From: Lachnospiraceae bacterium UBA7182
GTDB lineage: Bacteria > Bacillota > Clostridia > Lachnospirales > Lachnospiraceae
Length of the DNA stretch: 13,339 nt
Reading direction: 5' to 3'
NCBI GenBank assembly: GCA_002491115.1
Contig: DKVI01000068.1
Span: 1 to 13,339 of the forward strand
The position numbers and the translations under genes were made by a program. Below the pieces are notes generated by a model that searched no databases, was not told the origin of the DNA, and saw only the letters and a list, made by a program, of their open reading frames with translations. Positions 7,495 to 13,339 of the stretch are shown piece after piece (position 1 is the first letter of the stretch; each line of letters opens with the position of its first letter).

Positions 7495-9213
7495 ATGGAA
7501 CAAAAAGATTTTTGCGACTACTTGTCAAGTTATGAAACTATGTCTTATATGGCAAAAACATACGGATATGAGGAAATACTGGCGCAGGCTGCAACTCTGA
7601 TGCAGGCCGATCCTGCGGATCTGGAGTATTATCCCGTTATGGAATCGGCAGCAGAAAAGCTGCGGGGGGTGTATCAGTATGCCCTTAAAGATTTTCAAAA
7701 GCATATCCTGCACTACGACAGGCTGTACGGACGGCTGGAGGGCAGCGCTTCCAGAATCATTTTTGCCAATCTGATCGGTTATCGGATCGTTCCGGTTTCG
7801 TCGTTTTTAGAGCAGGCGTATCATATTTCCCTGGAGAATGATTTTCCGGCAAAAGGTTTTTTTGAAGAAGTCGCGTCGTTTGAAAGAAATAAAGACTGGA
7901 TTGAGGACGGAACTTCCAGAATTCTTCTTGACGTGGGGAAGGACATTTCGGATCTGTGGGTGAAACCGGCGCTGCTGGATAAAATCTGTCCGGGCTATGG
8001 TCTGTTCCTGCGCTATGAGAGCTTTGGGGAGGGCTGCCGGACCGTTATCTATGCCACGCCGCCGAAGAAAACGCTGGACAGGATATACGAACAGCTTCTG
8101 CAGCCCAAAAAGCCTGAAAGAATCGTAGCCCTGGCGCCCTATGAGAGAGGATGGAACAACGCGGAACTGGTAAAAGACTGCGGTGTGATTCCATATCTGC
8201 TGCATAAGAAATACGGCTGTGACGTCTCCATGGTGGGCGCACCAGGTACGGATTATACGAATCTAAGTTATATTCCGGGCGTGAAACTGGAATTTCTGAC
8301 CGACGGAACCGTAAAGGCTAAAACGGAGTACATAGAAAAGGAAGCGAAAAACATCGACTGTCTGGTGCTTCGTGGGGCATACCCGGATTATATCCCGGTT
8401 GTGGATACTTATAAAAGATACAATCCGATGGGGAAAGTATTCCTTCCGCTGGATGCCAACTCCCTGTATATGGACAGGATTCAGTGGACAGACCCGGATT
8501 TCAAAAGGTTTATGGGGCAGTGCGACGTGATCAGTACATCCGGGCCTGTCATGCAGAAACATCTGAATGAAAAATGGCCGTGGGTGATTGAGCATATTCC
8601 CAACGGATTTTACCGTTTTTCGGATGAAGAATGGAATCCTGTATTTGAAAAAAAGGAAAATATCATACTGACGGCAGGAAGACTGGGAAGCGAGCAAAAA
8701 GCGACCCATGTGCTGCTGGAAGCATTTGCGGAGGCTTCCGGACAGCTTCCGGGCTGGGAACTTCATCTGGCCGGGCATGTGGAAGCGTCTTTTGGGGAAT
8801 ACCTGGACATGTTTTGGGAAAAATATCCCGGATTAAAAGAGCGTGTTCGCTTTCTGGGACACATCACGGACAGGAAAACGCTTTACGAAGAATATTTAAA
8901 ATCGAAGGTATTTGCCCTTACTTCCACCTGGGAAGGAGGTACGCCCAATGTGGTTGCGGAAGCACTGTATGCAGGGAATGTGATCGCAATAACAAAGATT
9001 GACGAGTATGAAGAGGCTACGGACGGCGGGCGCTGCGGCATGGCGGCGGAGATTGGAGATGTGGCAGGATTTCGGAATATTCTGGTCACCCTGTGCAAAG
9101 AGCAGGATTTAGAAGCAATGTCCCGTCATGCATATGCATATGCCAGAAAGCATTATGATATGGAGCGCGCGGTGGAAAAATTGTATAGTCTGATATTCGG
9201 AGAGGAAGCATAG
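7495..9213 (+). CDS. GT4-type glycosyltransferase with FkbM-like N-terminal remnant
   Basis: A 572-residue cytosolic protein. The C-terminal part (about 205-570) is a GT-B retaining glycosyltransferase: APYERGWNNAELVKDCGVIPYLL, then IPNGFYRF, then ILTAGRLGSEQKATHVLLEAF (near 390), WELHLAGHV, VRFLGHI, and the donor-binding STWEGGTPNVVAEAL with E480 and E489 (one residue longer than the usual E-x7-E spacing). The N-terminal 200 residues are unusual. HYDRLYGRLEGSASRIIFAN and DLWVKPALLDKICPGYGLFL followed by RYESF and TVIYATP resemble the two ends of clostridial FkbM methyltransferases, while the intervening SAM-binding core appears absent. ATG lies 9 bp after the previous stop, behind GGGGAGGG. 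It is the fourth gene of the operon and probably extends the flagellin glycan; the acceptor is unknown. Confidence 0.87.
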   Translation: MEQKDFCDYLSSYETMSYMAKTYGYEEILAQAATLMQADPADLEYYPVMESAAEKLRGVYQYALKDFQKHILHYDRLYGRLEGSASRIIFANLIGYRIVPVSSFLEQAYHISLENDFPAKGFFEEVASFERNKDWIEDGTSRILLDVGKDISDLWVKPALLDKICPGYGLFLRYESFGEGCRTVIYATPPKKTLDRIYEQLLQPKKPERIVALAPYERGWNNAELVKDCGVIPYLLHKKYGCDVSMVGAPGTDYTNLSYIPGVKLEFLTDGTVKAKTEYIEKEAKNIDCLVLRGAYPDYIPVVDTYKRYNPMGKVFLPLDANSLYMDRIQWTDPDFKRFMGQCDVISTSGPVMQKHLNEKWPWVIEHIPNGFYRFSDEEWNPVFEKKENIILTAGRLGSEQKATHVLLEAFAEASGQLPGWELHLAGHVEASFGEYLDMFWEKYPGLKERVRFLGHITDRKTLYEEYLKSKVFALTSTWEGGTPNVVAEALYAGNVIAITKIDEYEEATDGGRCGMAAEIGDVAGFRNILVTLCKEQDLEAMSRHAYAYARKHYDMERAVEKLYSLIFGEEA

Positions 9214-9217
9214 AGCG

Positions 9218-10144
9218 ATGGGAGACTTGATCTACAGAGAGAATCAATTTATTTATACCGAACAGGGAAAAGAGCGGCCATTGCTGGACTGCGGTGATTA
9301 TCTGTCCAATAAAAGCAGGATTTCCATGCATTGTCTGGAAGATCAGGACATCTATACCTTGCCGGATCTTCTGACAGATATAAGAAAGCAGGGACCATGC
9401 AGGGGAAATGATGCTTTTGCGGCCGCGCTGATCGACGTCCTTTTAGCCGCCCGTCTGATCAGGACTTCGCAGCCGGTCAGGATTCTGGAATACGGCTGCC
9501 TGGGGGGAAAGTTTAGCTATTATCTGGCCAGTATCGCGGGTGCGTTCTGCGAAGCGTCTTCCCTTGTCTGCGCCTGCGACCGGATGGATATGGAATGGAT
9601 GGAGCAGGTCGCAGATGTAAAAAAACTTCCCCGCGTCAGCTTCCTGGCAGGCGATTACGGAGATCTGCCGCTTCAAAAGGGATATTTTGATATCATACTG
9701 ATTAACGGCACGGTCGATTTCGTGGACCCGTGCAAAGTGGTCTCGGACGCTTTGCGGCTTGCGTCCGATGACGGTATCCTGTTGTGCTATACGGATGCGT
9801 CGCCCCTTCTGGAAGGGGTATTTAAACTGTTCTTTGAAAAAGACAAAAGAGAAGACTATGAGATATCGGCTTTTGCCCGGCTGATGTGTGCAAAAGCAGA
9901 AGACCAGAGCTGGACGCCCTGGGAAGAGAAACAGGGTTTTGAAAAAAATGCAGAAAAACATCTGCGCCAGGCGCAGGATTTACTCATGGGAGATACAAAA
10001 GATGGCAGGGAACTGGCAGGTATGCTGAATATTTTAAAGCAGGATGCAAAAACAGCGGCTGCCACCGGGAGAGTGGGACTTAAGTTACGGTTACAGGAAC
10101 AAAAAGAAAAACTGATGGACTGCGAAAGGAGAAAAAGACCATGA
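9218..10144 (+). CDS. SAM-dependent methyltransferase-like protein
   Basis: A 308-residue cytosolic protein, last intact gene of the operon. A class I methyltransferase fold is suggested by motif I VRILEYGCLGGKFSYYLA (about 87-104; an ExGxxGG variant in which the middle glycine is Leu), an acidic D121 after the second strand (VCACD), GDYGDLPLQKGYFDIILING (145-164) and a motif III-like DDGILLCYTDASP (184-196). The first 85 residues are a family-specific cap. The last 65 are helical and charged, ending CERRKRP, with no catalytic motif. ATG follows the GT4 stop by 4 bp, and the SD (GAGAGGAAG) lies inside the GT4 coding end. Methylation of a sugar in the flagellin glycan is the natural guess, but methylation of the protein, or loss of catalysis, cannot be excluded. 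Confidence 0.75.
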   Translation: MGDLIYRENQFIYTEQGKERPLLDCGDYLSNKSRISMHCLEDQDIYTLPDLLTDIRKQGPCRGNDAFAAALIDVLLAARLIRTSQPVRILEYGCLGGKFSYYLASIAGAFCEASSLVCACDRMDMEWMEQVADVKKLPRVSFLAGDYGDLPLQKGYFDIILINGTVDFVDPCKVVSDALRLASDDGILLCYTDASPLLEGVFKLFFEKDKREDYEISAFARLMCAKAEDQSWTPWEEKQGFEKNAEKHLRQAQDLLMGDTKDGRELAGMLNILKQDAKTAAATGRVGLKLRLQEQKEKLMDCERRKRP

Positions 10145-10158
10145 GTGATCATGAATGA
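10125..10158 (+). pseudogene. Orphan SD and start codon followed by five codons
   Basis: AAAGGAG (10125-10131) sits 9 nt before an ATG (10141) that overlaps the methyltransferase stop as ATGA, the typical arrangement of coupled operon genes. The reading frame encodes only MSDHE before TGA at 10156-10158. It may be the remnant of a deleted next gene, or chance. Confidence 0.35.
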
Positions 10159-10169
10159 TTTCATGCCAT

Positions 10170-10217
10170 AAAAATCCAGGGATTTTCAGGCTGTTTGCCG
10201 AAAGTCCCTGGACTTTT
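10170..10217. terminator. Bidirectional intrinsic terminator
   Basis: TCCAGGGA (10175-10182) pairs perfectly with TCCCTGGA (10205-10212), with an inner TTTC(A)GGC/GCCGAAA stem and flanking A and T runs. It lies between the convergent ends of the glycosylation operon (+) and the ComFB gene (-), so it can serve both. Confidence 0.88.
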
Positions 10218-10222
10218 AAAAT

Positions 10223-10927
10223 TTATCTTGAATGATGGGGCGTATCGCGCACCGTGCTGCACGCTTTGCTGAGCGCCGTCAGCATTTCAATCTTGAATTT
10301 ATTTTCATAATAATTCAGCACCGGAGAGAACGAATGCTTTCCGATGACCACATATTTGGCCGGAAGCGCCGTCAGCGTCAGCGCGCGGACGTCCGCATTG
10401 CAGCGTTTGCAGGTGCATACATTGTACTGCTTCATAAAGCCGTTGATATCCTGCTTCATAAGAAGCTGCTCCATCACGTTGACAAAATGAAATTCATCCT
10501 CGCCTGTCTGCTCCTGCAGATCACCGGTATCCTCCAACTGGATCTGCTCCTCCGCAGGGGTTGTCTCCACCGTCTGAGGTGTACTCTGTGCCGGCTCCTC
10601 CTGCACGGGCCTGGGTTCCGGAACGTCCTGTGCCTGCACGGGTTCCGGAGACGCAGGCTCCTGTACCGGTCCGGCAGCAGGCTGCGGCGTCTGCACGGGT
10701 TCCTTCTCTTCCGGCGCTTCCGCGCGTTCGCGTTCCAGCTCTTCGGAAAGATTATTCAGGATCTCCTGGGACACCCGGTCGTTGCGGGTGCTTTCGTCCA
10801 CGACCGTGACCTTTTTGGGGCCGGCGCCGCTTTTCGCTCCGTCGGAAGCGGTATCTCCCGGCTCGGAAGAGGTGCCGTGTGTCAAAAGATCCAGTACATG
10901 TGAAGTTTTATTTGTTTTCTTAGCCAT
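10223..10927 (-). CDS. ComFB-domain protein with Pro/Glu-rich linker
   Basis: A 234-residue soluble protein in four parts. (a) A basic N-terminal peptide MAKKTNKTSHVLDLLT. (b) A predicted helix at about 38-70. (c) A disordered stretch at 70-145, very rich in Pro, Glu and Gln with repeated PVQ/EPVQ units. (d) A ComFB domain at 146-232, recognised from FHFVNVMEQLL, the Cys cluster NVCTCKRCNADV (C171, C173, C176), ALTLTALPAKYVV and a final TALSKACSTVRDTPHH. ComFB was named from the B. subtilis comF operon; recent work links the family to cyclic-dinucleotide binding and motility. B. subtilis ComFB is under 100 residues, so the N-terminal 145 residues are an addition. ATG overlaps the ParA stop by 8 bp; AAGGAGG (10937-10943) inside the parA coding end lies 9 nt upstream, implying translational coupling. 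The domain call is firm; the function here is unknown. Confidence 0.85.
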   Translation of the reverse strand: MAKKTNKTSHVLDLLTHGTSSEPGDTASDGAKSGAGPKKVTVVDESTRNDRVSQEILNNLSEELERERAEAPEEKEPVQTPQPAAGPVQEPASPEPVQAQDVPEPRPVQEEPAQSTPQTVETTPAEEQIQLEDTGDLQEQTGEDEFHFVNVMEQLLMKQDINGFMKQYNVCTCKRCNADVRALTLTALPAKYVVIGKHSFSPVLNYYENKFKIEMLTALSKACSTVRDTPHHSR

Positions 10928-11714
10928 TATCTGACTCCTCCTTGTTTAACTCTAAATCAATGGACGGCGCGATCTCGCGGATAAATTCCAGATAATCCAG
11001 CACTGCGCCTGAACGGATATTATATGTGAAGATGCTTTCGCCGTGGGCGGGGGCTTCTGCGATCGCTACTCCTGCGCGGATCTTTGTGTCAAATACCTTT
11101 GAACCGATCTGCTCCGCCAGCTGATTGGCCATATCCAGCACATCCCGGGACAGAAGCGTGCGCTTATTGAACCGGTTCAGCAGGATTCCCAATACATTGA
11201 GATTCGGATTGAAAGAGCTTCTTACGGATTCTATGGTCTCTTTTAACTGCGCAAGTCCCACCAGGCTTAAAATATCGGAAGCCATGGGGATGATCAGATG
11301 ATCGGAGACAGAGTAGGCGTTGACAGTCAGCAGGTTCAAAGCCGGCGGCGTATCTATGATCACATAGTCGTACTGGCCGACGATGGGCGCAATGGCGTTC
11401 TTCAGGATATATTCCCGCCTGCCGGGGATATGCTCCAGGCCGTTGCTGCTTAAGCTGATGTCGGAGACCAAAAGATCGCAGGTCTCGCCTTCCACAAGAG
11501 CTTCCTGGACCGGGACAGAGCCGTTCAGAACATCCAGGATCGTGTGCTGGCTCTCCCGGCCTCCGCCAAGACAAAACCCCAGGTTGCCCTGGGGGTCCAG
11601 GTCGATACCCAGAACCTTCTTACCTGTGATGCCGATCCCGGAGGCCAGCGCAGCGGAAGTGGTGGTCTTGCCGACTCCGCCTTTCTGGTTGGAAACTGTA
11701 ATCGTGATTGACAA
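10920..11714 (-). CDS. ParA/Soj-family ATPase
   Basis: A 264-residue ParA-type Walker ATPase. The deviant P-loop SNQKGGVGKTTTSAALA at 8-24 has the signature lysine K11 and the catalytic K16. GIDLDPQGNLGFCLGG follows at 36-51, Walker B YVIIDTPPALNLLTVNAY at 117-134, and conserved IIPMASDILSLVGLAQL at 141-157. LLNRFNKRTLLSR at 178-190 lies where ParA proteins carry nucleoid-binding basic residues, and IRAGVAIAEAPAHGESIF at 212-229 is typical of the family. These proteins dimerise on ATP, bind DNA nonspecifically and position plasmids, chromosomes or protein cargoes. No MinD/FlhG membrane-targeting helix is seen at the C-terminus and no ParB gene is adjacent; the overlapping ComFB-domain gene takes that place. 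The start is TTG at 11714, supported by GGAGG (11722-11726) 7 nt upstream. Placement beside fliD suggests a flagellar or polar-positioning role by inference. Confidence 0.9.
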   Translation of the reverse strand: MSITITVSNQKGGVGKTTTSAALASGIGITGKKVLGIDLDPQGNLGFCLGGGRESQHTILDVLNGSVPVQEALVEGETCDLLVSDISLSSNGLEHIPGRREYILKNAIAPIVGQYDYVIIDTPPALNLLTVNAYSVSDHLIIPMASDILSLVGLAQLKETIESVRSSFNPNLNVLGILLNRFNKRTLLSRDVLDMANQLAEQIGSKVFDTKIRAGVAIAEAPAHGESIFTYNIRSGAVLDYLEFIREIAPSIDLELNKEESDNG

Positions 11715-11740
11715 AACTGTACCTCCAAAGTGAAAAAATG

Positions 11741-11822
11741 TAAAAATGATTTTTCAAAGTATTATTTTTATTATACAACAGGTCGATAAATAAGTATAGT
11801 GATAAAATGATTTTTTTCAAAG
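11741..11822. repeat. Pair of direct repeats around the parA promoter
   Basis: TAAAAATGATTTTTCAAAG (11741-11759) and TAAAATGATTTTTTTCAAAG (11803-11822) are near-identical apart from run length. Each contains the palindromic core AAAAT-G-ATTTT, and the core centres are 61 bp apart, close to six helical turns. One copy overlaps the parA promoter, the other lies in its leader. They could be operators; AT-rich composition makes some similarity likely by chance. Confidence 0.5.
11793..11820 (-). promoter_or_regulatory. Probable promoter of the parA-comFB pair
   Basis: On the minus strand, TTGAAA (11815-11820), a 16-bp spacer and TATACT (11793-11798) form a sigma-A-like promoter, giving a leader of about 70 nt before the TTG start. 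A second TATAAT (11770-11775) has no good -35. One copy of the AAAATGATTTT repeat covers the -35 and spacer. Confidence 0.5.
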
Positions 11823-11827
11823 AAGAG

Positions 11828-11941
11828 CTGTCCGCGGGTGCCGGAATTGCAGGCGCGGCTTCATGGATATGACAGAATCCGGTGTAACAATCAGGGAGCG
11901 GACAGGACAGATTCCGGCTGTGAAGGAGCAGGGAAGCCGGA
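11828..11941 (+). promoter_or_regulatory. Potentially structured leader upstream of fliD
   Basis: This stretch contains three nested or adjacent inverted repeats: CTGTCCGC (11828-11835) with GCGGACAG (11898-11905), CCGGA (11841-11845) with TCCGG (11878-11882), and TCCGGCT (11913-11919) with AGCCGGA (11935-11941). The last loop carries an SD-like AAGGAG (11923-11928). I find no convincing sigma-A or sigma-D promoter for fliD in the 266-bp intergenic region, so it is unknown whether the leader is transcribed with fliD. It has no match to the c-di-GMP riboswitch cores I know. Confidence 0.35.
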
Positions 11942-11980
11942 CGGATCAGTGTGGATTATGCGAAAGGAGAGTATAGAAAT

Positions 11981-13339
11981 ATGGCAAGTTTATCAAGCAC
12001 AAGCAGCGTATCCAGCAGCAGCAGTCTGGGCAATACGTCCCTGAGAGGTTTCGGAGGACTGATGTCCGGAATCGACCGTGACTCCATCATCGAGCAGATG
12101 ACCCTCGGGGAAACCACGAAGATTAATAATGTGAAAAATGATATCACAAAACTCGGATGGAAGCAGGAGGCCTATCGCGCCCTCAGCGACCAGATTATTG
12201 ATATTACGGATAAATACACCAGCTACTCGTCATCCAGCAGCCTGGTAGACCCGCTTACTTTTGCGAAGAGTATTATCAGCACCATAGGAAGCGACAAATC
12301 CACCAGGTTTGTGAAGGCTTCCGGCAGTTCGGATATGATCAGCAGTATAGCGATTGAAGCTGTCCGCCAGCTTGCGACGGCGGCGGCGACGCAGTCAGGG
12401 CCTGTAAAAACGCATGAATTGAAGACAAAATTGAATGATCTGGATAAAGAAACTGCTCTTTCCCGGTTAAATTATAGTGGGGAAGGCGCAGAACTGGTAT
12501 TCGGTAAACATGATGGCAAAGGCTGGTACGGGAGTACGACCTTTACTTTCCCGGCGCAGTATAAGGCGCGTGATAAAGACGGGAATATCATGTACGATGA
12601 CAACGGCAACGCAATCATGAAGGACATTGATTATACGATGGATCTGTCAAAGCCGGATAATAGACAGAAACTGGAAGATCAGCTTAACTATGCGCTGGAA
12701 GATTCTAATGTAGAATTGGACGGTAAAAAGCTGAGCGACCGTATGAAATTTGAATTTGATACCGATGGGAAGCTGCAAATTAAGGAAAAAGATGTGGATT
12801 TGATGAAAGGCTATGGAATCCAGAGCAGTTCATCTGCTTTGTATGCACTGGGCTTTACCGGCAGAGGCAAGGATGGAGCAGTTACCATTGATGATTATAA
12901 TGCGAGCCTTCAGGAGTTTGCGAAGTCATCTGTCTACAGAACGACGGTACTTGAAAGCCTGACGGGCGCGAAAGTGAACTTTAATTATAATGGTACACAG
13001 AAGGAGATTGAGCTGATTACCGCCCAGGATAAGGCGGATATGAACAGTATTAACAGGGACAATTTGGATCAGTATTTGTCTGAAACGGCTATGAAGGAGC
13101 TGTACGATCTCTTGGATGGCATAAAGCCGGAGAACATAACGGTTGATGAGGCCGAGGTTATAAAAAATGTTAGAGAAGCTCTTTTGGCTGAGGCGAATAT
13201 AAACAGAGACGATATAGAGAAAGAATTACAGAGCCAAAAAGAAACACATGCAGCAAGTAAAGGTGTAACAAGAGGGTCTGAGATGATAAATCTGGCTAAA
13301 AAAATAGTCGGGAGCAATGTAGTGCGGTCAGATTATGAT
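11981..13339 (+). CDS. fliD: Flagellar filament cap / hook-associated protein 2, N-terminal 453 codons
   Basis: FliD caps the growing filament and helps exported flagellin fold into place. The reading frame stays open from ATG at 11981 to the window edge, so the C-terminus is missing. Recognition rests on the N-terminal D0 signature MSGIDRDSIIEQM (about 28-40), then a coiled segment KINNVKNDITKLGWKQEAYR and LSDQIIDITDKYTSY, followed by SSLVDPLTFAKSII. The protein opens with a Ser-rich tail of about 20 residues. The middle (about 120-400) is the variable surface-exposed part. At 198-210 it has a DKDGNIMYDDNGN stretch resembling a calcium-binding loop, and later ALGFTGRGKDGAVTIDDYNA, which is common in FliD. 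AAAGGAG (11963-11969) lies 11 nt before the ATG. After about 13,100 codon use shifts towards ATA and AGA. Confidence 0.92.
   Translation, partial: MASLSSTSSVSSSSSLGNTSLRGFGGLMSGIDRDSIIEQMTLGETTKINNVKNDITKLGWKQEAYRALSDQIIDITDKYTSYSSSSSLVDPLTFAKSIISTIGSDKSTRFVKASGSSDMISSIAIEAVRQLATAAATQSGPVKTHELKTKLNDLDKETALSRLNYSGEGAELVFGKHDGKGWYGSTTFTFPAQYKARDKDGNIMYDDNGNAIMKDIDYTMDLSKPDNRQKLEDQLNYALEDSNVELDGKKLSDRMKFEFDTDGKLQIKEKDVDLMKGYGIQSSSSALYALGFTGRGKDGAVTIDDYNASLQEFAKSSVYRTTVLESLTGAKVNFNYNGTQKEIELITAQDKADMNSINRDNLDQYLSETAMKELYDLLDGIKPENITVDEAEVIKNVREALLAEANINRDDIEKELQSQKETHAASKGVTRGSEMINLAKKIVGSNVVRSDYD

Noticed and set aside
10232..10903. Long plus-strand frame (223 codons) opposite the ComFB gene
   Set aside because: It is the complement of the Pro/Glu-rich repeat region and of the ComFB domain. 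The ComFB frame has a clear domain match, a perfect SD and coupling to parA; this frame has neither SD nor recognisable motif.
10920..11714. Identification of the ParA protein as FlhG/YlxH, the flagellar number regulator
   Set aside because: FlhG lies next to flhF, is longer, and has a C-terminal membrane-targeting helix. This protein has Soj-type motifs and no such helix.
11863..11976. Possible 37-codon gene upstream of fliD, ending QCGLCERRV
   Set aside because: It has no SD before its ATG, matches no family I recognise, and overlaps the inverted repeats. Its end merely contains the fliD SD.
11715..11980. Flagellar sigma-D promoter for fliD
   Set aside because: The only GCCG-type -10 (GCCGGAAT at 11840) is 6/8 and has no TAAA at the required 15-bp distance.
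11821..11980. Cyclic-di-GMP riboswitch in the fliD leader
   Set aside because: The conserved GEMM core around GGGCAAACC is absent, and I see no class II core.
11838..12044. 68-codon frame overlapping the fliD start
   Set aside because: It overlaps the well-supported fliD 5' end in another frame, starts at a weak GTG without SD and gives a low-complexity product.
1..13339. tRNA, rRNA, CRISPR array, insertion sequence or attachment site
   Set aside because: No spaced repeats, transposase motifs, terminal inverted repeats or cloverleaf signatures were seen on either strand.

Overview
The window is a piece of a flagellar locus from a low-to-moderate GC Gram-positive anaerobe, most likely a Clostridia member of Lachnospiraceae type. 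This rests on the flagellin and FliD style, strong AAGGAGG ribosome binding sites, TTG and GTG starts, sigma-A-like promoters, and a GT2/TPR glycosyltransferase type I associate with clostridial flagellin loci. The genus cannot be named from the sequence alone.

Layout, left to right. (1) The 3' end of a flagellin gene (1-356, +), followed by a hairpin and then a strong bidirectional terminator. (2) A lone minus-strand gene (481-2076) for an AAA-type ATPase with a C-terminal PD-(D/E)XK nuclease-like domain; it looks AT-richer than its neighbours and resembles accessory cargo. (3) A 115-bp gap with two back-to-back sigma-A-like promoters whose -35 boxes overlap. (4) A five-gene plus-strand operon (2192-10144): three tandem paralogous GT2 glycosyltransferases with TPR-like tails, the third fused to a second CgeB/DUF3880-type glycosyltransferase; a GT4-type glycosyltransferase with an unusual N-terminus resembling an FkbM methyltransferase whose core is missing; and a SAM-methyltransferase-like protein. 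Gene spacing is 4-16 bp. The operon ends with an orphan start codon and a bidirectional terminator. (5) A minus-strand two-gene operon (11714-10223): a ParA/Soj-type ATPase overlapping by 8 bp a ComFB-domain protein with a long Pro/Glu-rich linker. (6) A 266-bp divergent intergenic region with a direct-repeat pair and a potentially foldable leader. (7) The 5' part of fliD (11981 to the window edge, +).

Working model: the five-gene operon builds and decorates an O-linked glycan on the flagellin encoded just upstream, with GTs adding successive sugars and the methyltransferase possibly modifying a sugar. The flanking fliC and fliD genes strongly place it in filament biogenesis, but no substrate can be read from sequence. 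The ParA-ComFB pair is the most unusual element. ComFB domains have recently been linked to cyclic-dinucleotide binding and motility, and a ParA ATPase coupled to one beside fliD could be a positioning or signalling module for flagella. That is inference.
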